From: Oegoconia quadripuncta
Lineage: Eukaryota > Arthropoda > Insecta > Lepidoptera > Autostichidae
Direction: 5' to 3'
Assembly (NCBI GenBank): GCA_949316235.1
Contig: OX438745.1
Location: forward strand, 5,027,001 to 5,091,000
Length of the DNA stretch: 64,000 nt
Part shown: in pieces, positions 49,401-58,400 of the stretch
Numbering within the stretch: the first letter of the stretch is position 1
Layout: each line of letters opens with the position of its first letter
Notes under the pieces: model-generated
What the model was told of the DNA's origin: nothing
The model's input: the letters and a program-made list of their open reading frames with translations, nothing else
The model's database searches: none
Program-made: the position numbers and the translations under genes

Positions 49401-52400
49401 GCGTATGCTAAGACCTTAACTCTACTGTTTGGTTTGACGACCTGCTTGGTGTAGTGGTTAGAAATTGTGCTGCTATACCAAAAGGTCGCGGGTTCGAATC
49501 CCGCTAGGGGCATATGTTTGTATGATGAATGCAGACATGTGTTCCCGAGTTATGGATGTTTTTCATTTATATGTGTATTTATTTACAAAAAAAAAGTATT
49601 GTTGTAGTTTATCAACCATATGGTGTCTGTAATACAAGCCTAATTGCTTAGTGTGGAACTAGATGGCATGTGTGTATGTGCAAAGATATTTATTTATTAT
49701 TTACTTTTTACCATATATAATAAATACCGCTGAATTTGGCTAACATGGCTAAACACCAGCTTTCGAAAATAACGAAACCGTTTACAAATCGGTTCAGTAC
49801 TTTCGGTGCTACAGTGCCACAGATATTAGGCTTCATACTTATAACACCCCACTTTGCGTTGAGGTTTCAAATAACGGAGTTTCGGAGGTCGCGGGTTCGA
49901 TCCCCAACGGGGTACGTTTAAGTACTCGGTTTGGTTGGTGGAAGGGCATTTTAAATGTCCGCCTGGCTAGCTACCACCATCTTATCTAAATCTACCGCCA
50001 AGTAGCAATGTCAATAGCATTGTTGTGTTCTGGTTGTCAGAGATAAGATAGCCAGTCCCCCAAATGTGTTGGGGTTTCCGGGTCAGTACGCTTCCACCTT
50101 CGACCTCATCTTCACTTAACATCAGGTGTGATTGAGGTCAAGTACCAACCCGTTGTGCATAAAAAAAAGAATGTATCATTAGATACCTCCTCATATAAAA
50201 AGTTACCCGATCTGCAAATAAATTATTCTAGAGATTTTAGACAATTTTAGAGAACTATTGTTGGTATAGCTTGAATAGCCATCACGTTACCTTTAACCCT
50301 AATAAGACTGCCCTGACTATGACGCCGACTGACTATACCCCGCTGGTAATCAAACCCGCTACCTCTATTTTGAAAACCTTACCAGGTTTACATTGAGCCA
50401 CGGAGGTGGATTAATATGAATCAATATCTTAATGATATGGGACCACCTCGAATACTTCCTGCCAAGTAAAAAAGAATGACGCAAATCAGTCACGGAACCT
50501 CGCAGTAATAGGTGTACAAGAAAAAATACATAAGCGACGAATTGAGAACCTCCTCTTTATTTAGGAAGTCGGTTAGTCGTCAAATGTCCGAATAACCTTT
50601 GCGAATGTCAGTTAATAATATACACAAATCATTCTCACATACAGAAATCTGTTTACGCCTTTCGTCTCCAAGTACCTTTAGAGGGAGGGAGCCTGCGTAC
50701 GACGTCACAGTCGTATTTACGTAGTACGTGACGTAAATAACTCTCGCGTGAACTCGTATGTATTAGGTAAATGTGACAAGGTAAATGCTTTTTGTTTTCA
50801 ACCTTACGAACTAGGTAAGGGTTACGATTTGGAATAGATTGTATATAATAACGTTCAAGAGTCAACCAACCCATCTCTTCCCGTGGGTATCGTAAAAGGC
50901 GACTAAGGGATTATCCACCAAAAAACACCAATAGACTTATACGTTTCAACGGCGATGGGCTCACCCGTGTCAACACAAACGCACCCGGGTTAGGCAGCTC
51001 GGAGCTGTGCCTGTCTTGGGGAAAATGGGGAAATTGAATACTCGCAATTGCGACAGAATATTCGGAGGTGATTGAATTTTGATATCATTGATATGTAGTC
51101 TGACATTATATCTTTGTGACTTTTTAAATAAATACAAAAACTTGGGACACTTGGAAGACAATTCTGTCTATATTTCGAAGATGAACCATAGATATTGTTT
51201 CTAGCGTTAAACTTCGGAACATCCAAATGCTTGTTCGTGATATCTCTGACAACCCCGTTTGGGATAAAGGTCGCGAAATCATGTATGTAATAACACTTGG
51301 TGTCAACGAACATTAGTCAGGATTTACCACTGTTGCGGCGCGTAAAGCGCGCGAATTTAATTTAAAATTGTAAAATAAGTTTAAATATTACGCACGAAGA
51401 ACTCTGCTTACAGGGATGTCACTAAATGAATCGTTTTATTTTTAAGTTTTTACTTCAAACTTCAAGCATTTATTTCAAAGTAAGATACATGATATCATTT
51501 GTTGAATGTCAATTTAAATCTACTGGAAATAAAGAAAGTTTTTTCTCTGTCAGTCGGTATGTCCAAGCTACTACCGCTTCGGAAAGGGAAATCATCTGTG
51601 GGAAAAGAAGCGGCGCAAGAAACCCACAGGATCGTTGTCTTTTTTTTTTTGTGATGGTTAAACAAAAATGGATATATATTATAATATTTCAACGTCATTA
51701 AAATTGCAGTATAAAATAACTAAAATTATTAACATAATATGAAGAGAGAAACAAGCGGCAAGAGTGAATGGTGGAGACGATGAAATAAATAGAGGGAAAA
51801 GACTGCCCGGTTATTTACTAGTGACATCTTTATAAGAATGTCTCAGAGAGCACTTTAAGTTATACAAGTGGCCCCGGCTTTCATTTGGAGACAATCGTAA
51901 AGTCGGTGGTCTATGTGATGGGGGCTTGGAAATATTGAGAGCCAACCGCACTAGGGTCGATAGGTGAACTAGACCCATACCTTCTCATAGTGAGAGGCTG
52001 TGCCAATAGTACCTTTAGAGCTATTGATGTATACTGATGTGAGGGCTTCCCAAAATGAGCGCCTCAGGCCACAACTAGAGTTGCCAACCGTGAGTTGCGT
52101 TTTTAGGGCTCAAATAATGCGTCTCACGTAACATGTCTGCAGTACGCTAAATGTCTCGCTTTATGGCCTACCTAGCTAGGTTAGACAGAAATCGCATTCA
52201 ACAACTACTTTTTATTTATTATTAGCTTGTAATATGCAAGCCTAGCCACGACGTACGGGAGAGAGCTGCCCCAAACCTGATCTCTCTATTGAATACTAAA
52301 ATTATATCTTCAGAACGTATAATATATATGTTTACAACCTCGGAGCAGTAGCGACACAAGAGGCGTTCACAGGAGTTATGTCTCTATTTTCTAAAAAGCT

Positions 52401-55400
52401 ATATTCCTTCCGTTAATTTTGTGATTCGTGGTTTTATTTTACAAAAAATGTTTCTTATTTGTTGGATTGATTTATTTTATTAAATTGGCTCCTGGAATTG
52501 TACTTGAGCCAAGATAGCCCCAAATATTGGAATGCGAAGATAAAAGGCGCCTAACCCACTGCTGGACATACCGTTTATCATCAACATATCAGCCGTCCAC
52601 TGTTGGGCCCCCTAATACCAGAGCGACCGGTTGGAGCGACTTCACACAAAGTTTATTAGGTCGTTCGTCTACCTTTTACACTTGTCGGTGCGTAGTCTCT
52701 ACTGAAAAACTTTAATGCCCCAACAACCTGCCCTGCCTGTTTTCGCCCTGCCGACTACCACTTCAACATACTCATCCGCTGGGCTATGGGACTTCCGTTC
52801 TTCTGCGGGTTTTTCACTACAGATTCGATATCGTAGTGAATTATCGCGTTGGCTTGATCTTGAACTTTCTTAAGAGACCTATACCTTTTATAACTCACCT
52901 GAAATATGACCACCCTGCCTCCCTTGTCACCGGTCGCGAGCAGCTCGCCATCATGGTTGAACTCGACGCACGATATGAGGTCGGCCTCCGTAACGTCATC
53001 TTCTAAAGTTCCTTTCACCTGGCTGAAACACCATGTTGTCTCCCCACCATTGCCTGGAACAGAATCCGGACCAATTAGAACAGTTTTATTTATTGAAGTA
53101 GGCGGTTTCGGTGAGAGAACTTGCGCTATTGGCCATAGAAGTTTATTAGCATAATTATGAGTCAACATCAATCCACTGCCGAGTATTGACTTGCTAATAT
53201 CGTTCAATGGTTTTGTCTACACTCTTGGATAAATCTTTTGAACTGGACTGCCTGTGATTCTATTGCAACGATGAACATCAGATTAATTGCCGCCGGTACC
53301 AGGCTAGCATAGCAGTGCGAGAGTCACCTTCGATCACTGCAACTTCTGTAAATTCTAGAACAGTGCCCTACGTAACTTGATTGTCTAAAGATACGAGATT
53401 AATTGCCGTCTGGATACATAATTGAGTGGAAGCTATCTCAAGGCAATTAGGATACAAAATCTGGCAGAATCTCTTTTTAATAAAAATTGAGAAAATCTGC
53501 ATAGTCATCTAACACAATAGTTTAGAAACTAATGCGATAATTTAAATTGCCAGTAAATAATTAACAAAATTTATTAGAAAACATGAGAAACGGAGTAACC
53601 ATTGCTGCCATGAGCAATGGAGAAAATGGCAGGGTTACTACACAATTTGAGAATGTACATTAATGTGAACACAATCGTTTTCATAAAGACGCTATTCTTA
53701 AATAATATTTAATTGTAGTAAATTGTAATTATTCCATTTAGTTGTTCCGTTGGTGAAGTGTTTCTCAATATGCATAAAATGGCAACCAATCATAACACAT
53801 GCCACTTTTATTATCATAGTTATCAGTGAATTAATTCAGAAATAAAGACTTAACTGTTACTCTGCCATTTTCTGTGGATTGGAAAAGTTAGTAGAATTTA
53901 GTAAAACTACATTCAGTTAGTAACGAAATTAGTAATAGTAATTAAAGATTACAAGTGAGGAAAAATTGTAAATGCAATGTACTCTACCCAATCACACAGT
54001 AAATATATTTAATTAATTAATTCAATGCTACAATATCTGTTTGTTATTTACTGTATAATAGGTTTTCGAAAACTAAACTATTGAAGAGGAAATTCAATGA
54101 TCACATTCCTGCAACGGTCTTGAAACAGTACATCGACGAGACATAAACTCCACCTAGATATTATGATAGCATGTCATCACTTTAAAAGCTGAAGTTTAAA
54201 GACCTAGTAAAGTTTGGCAGAAGGGTGTCCTGCAGTAATTAACAGAACCCGACACATGTCGACCTTTTTAAATTTAGGAACCTATTGTTATTTGTTTTAT
54301 AATATTAGGTCCTTACCTATGAAATTGGCGTTTTGCATGAAGAATTTCATTAAGACTGTTTTCTCCATACAAACATTTTAAATTTTTTTTTGGGAATGGC
54401 AAATCCAAATTTAGCTAAACTTTGTGTGTATTATCGGATAACATTAAGTTAAGTATAGGCAGCGTTAATTTTTAAAAGTAACCGCTTTATAAGAAATGAT
54501 TATGGAGAGCACATGAAAAGAGCTCTGTTCAAATTTTTTTATTATGTGATTTAGCTCAGAAATTAAAAAAAATTCATGTGAAACCTTAAATAATATTCCA
54601 TTTTCCAAATAAAAAACAAATTTGGATATGGCTTTGAAAATCGCAGGAATTGGTACATATGATTAACGAAGAAAAAAAACTCCAATTTCATAGGTAAAGA
54701 CCCAATACTTTAATATACAAGTACAAATAAATACTTTCTATCTAATTGAAGGAAATTGGGAACTAAAACAATTTATTAGTCACATACAATCGCAGACAGT
54801 GTTCCAATGCAATCGGCAGGAATTGTGTCGCCAATTAGTAAAGTTATCTTGAATTCTTATTCGGTGATTGGAATACCAGGCTGTCTCTTTCTTTTTTAAC
54901 ATTTCTTTTACACATCTATTATTTAAATAACTTTAAAAAGTTTAATATTGTTGAAATAAACAAATGTAAAACACATGAACACAGAAACATGTCTCAACTG
55001 TAAATGTGACAAACATAGAGTTTTTAAACCAGTTTCCTCTAACAAAGCCTTGTAATCCCATAGCTTCTATAAAGAATCTTGTAATTTAAAACCCATCCTT
55101 TATCCTTTTGTGGGGTAAACATAAACAATGGAGGTTACACAAAAGAGTTTCTATTACAGTGCATGCTATAGGAAGCACCTTGCTGCAACTGGCCTGTAGA
55201 TCAAAGCTATAAATAGTGTAAATGATAATGAGACTATCAGTTAGGTAATGGCCATAGAGTTGATAGCAGTAATTAGGTATAGGTACTTTGATTAATACTA
55301 ATTGACCTTAATAAAGACTATTTGATCTGAGCCAGAAACAACATATAAATTGATATGTTAGTCTTAATTTTCATAGGGTGAGTTTTGGATGCTGATTTTT

Positions 55401-58400
55401 CATGTTTATTTTTGATTAATCAACCGGTGGTGTTACAGGCAGTTTAACTAAGCCATATGAGTTACCTTTTATTTATTGCCTATTGGTTCACTTATTTTAT
55501 GTATAGCTTTACTTGATAATTTGAGGCCAAGGAAGAACAAGCATTTGCCATTAGATAGCGAGTTGAAATTGTCACTAAATATGTGAATAAATGAAAAATT
55601 TGAAACCCCCCTTAATAAAATTGCATTTTTTCAGTGTTTTTTGTTTCAGCTCCACCTTCAAACCAGTGCATACAAGTTTCAAACTTGATCTGATTTATTG
55701 CATACTTTAAATAGTAAAATAATAAAAATATGTAACCAAGGTCTATGTATAGTTTAGTAAATAAAAAATATCCTATGTCTTAATCCAGAGTATTTTCTAA
55801 CTATATACCAAATTTCATCGAAATCTGTTCATCCGTTTTGCCGTGATTGAGCAACAAACAAACATCCAAACTTTCGCATTTATAAGATTAGATGTATGTT
55901 TGGTAAAGGTGTTTGAAGAGCGCTTTAAGCCAGTTAGGCATATATCAAAATCTTTATAGATTATGCGTTGCTATGATATCTACCTTTTTATTTACCATGT
56001 TATCTCATCTCAATCATTTGTGTGAGAATCCAACTCACTTGATCGGTTTTTAAAATCCATGTTGTGCCTTGTCAACTCATTGTCTGTCATTTACAGTACA
56101 TACCTACCTAAGTGCTGTGAAGTACTAGGTTAGAAGGAAAAATTAGCAATCTGTTGAAAGATACAGATTTGGCATAGAACCAACTGCCGTACCTATGATG
56201 GCATTGTTGTGTACTGAATGTTAAATTTGCCCTTGTTTTACAAGAACACGCTTATGACTTCATATTCATAAAAAAAACTTGTAGACATTTTATCTCAGCC
56301 ATTTGAATTTGAAACTTTCGTGTATTTATTAAAGAAATCAAGCTTTATATAATAAGTGATGATATGACATTATTTCAATATGCATATTCTCTTATCAAAA
56401 CTTATAAATATAAAATATTTTTAGTAAACTACCAACACATCAGGTGTTTAAAGAAAGTCGATAAAACGTATTTCACAATATTAAATCCCATCGCATCCAA
56501 TAGTCCCTACATCCATTTAAATGTAAAACTTAATTTATATCACCCACTCAGAAACGGGCGTTAATAGTCTTGACGTAGTGTTGGACTGCATGGAACTTAG
56601 TGCAATTCTTCTATTCTACAATTCTCAACAGCTATAATGGCACATGGCATAGTATGGCACTTAAGACTATCTGTCGAGACAGGTATGTTCTTAGTGGAGA
56701 GTCTGAGAATGATATGGCTGGTCCCCTGAACGAACTTTGTAGGCTTATACCAAATAAAAATTATGTTTATTCTCTCTAGCTAAATAAGTAAATCGGTTTT
56801 GAATAAGCTGAAAAAGACATGCTTTCAGCAGTAGTTTTAGTCAAAAAAAAATAATAATCTGAGCAGATAGTAAACAAAATGTAGAGCAGACAGATTTACT
56901 TCATAAATATTTCTGCGAAGTGCCCTTACATAACAGATAAACAACGTTGAATTAATCAAAGATTCTTTGTATAGAACAAGTCTGTCAATTTATGTCTGTT
57001 AAAACTTAAATCTTAGTAAATACTGGAAACCATTTATATGGTAATTTGTTTCATTCTGGAAGGTTATCTTACCAAGTCTCAACTTATTTTTATTGCTCGT
57101 TAATCATGAATTAATTAATTTGTAAATAAAATAGTGTCTAAGTAGATACCTAGTTCTTTATTATAGTGTTATTAAAGTATACCTAAATCATTTTGTAGAA
57201 TGAAACCATTTTTAATAAAAGTTATAATAAAAGTTTTACTAACTACAAAACCCACTGTGTTTTCGTGTTAACATACACTAAATACATGTGCAGTTAAATA
57301 TTGTAAAAAACTTGGGACCAGGGCTGCCAACAGTGAAAACAAAGACTTTTTAAAATGTCAACAAAAGAGAATAGGCTTATGGTTTCCTCTCAACTTTGGG
57401 CTGAAGTAATGATTGTCAAACAAGGTGGAGCTGAAAATTTCGTTTGTTGTACTTGTCTGGGAATGTTTTGGGAACAAACTACAAACCAACCAAAGTTATT
57501 ACAACTTGAGCGACAAGCAAACAAAGTTTACACTACAGCACGTATGCCACAGGCAGAATAGTAAAAATTACAGCTGCCGGATAATAATTAAACTATAACA
57601 TATATATTATGTCAAGTAATTGTTTTACTAAGTGTTCCTGTACGATAAGAAATTAAATGTTCACAGCTTCCATTTACAAAATGGAATAATAGAATATGAA
57701 ATAAATTTCTGACTAATAAGAGTTGTGCGAAGACTTCAGAATGAAAAAAATGCTTTATAAAACTTTTTTGTACTTTTGTATCCTACCTTGGGATGTAGGT
57801 TTACCATTCATTAACCTATACCAAACCTCTTCTAAGACTTGGCTCCATCCAAATAACAATCAAGCAAAAATCTACTTAGTTAACTATTTGGAAGCCTATT
57901 CTATCTGGCATATTGTATTCTTTATTGCACCAGACTATTGTACCCTGCTTATAGCAGAGTATTGTACCCTGCACATAGCAGAGTACAAACGATAGGTTAT
58001 GTACAAAGGCCAGTACATGTAGTGCCAGCTGAATCGACTTGAAAGCTTATATCTTCAATAGCTGGTGTTTGCAAGAAGGTTCTTAGCCATATCTGATAGA
58101 AATCGGTTAAACAACGATGTTTAGCTTTGAAAACAGTTGGTATTTTGATGATAGGTCATATGCAATTTATTCATGGGTCCATAATTTAAAAATTATTACA
58201 TAAATGTGCAATATAAAGAAGTCTATTACATGTCACAAAAATGATTAAGTTGAACCTCTGTACCTACAGTCACAATAAAAGTAACTAAATTCAATTTGTA
58301 ATAGGTATCTATACTTTTTATATTGTACAGGTAAGACAATTCAACACACACAAGCCCTCGAGATATAGCAGAAAGAATCGGGTCGTGTTATTTTTTTTGT

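Noticed and set aside
52906..53154. + strand open frame of 82 aa
   Set aside because: Antisense shadow of B55 exon 2.
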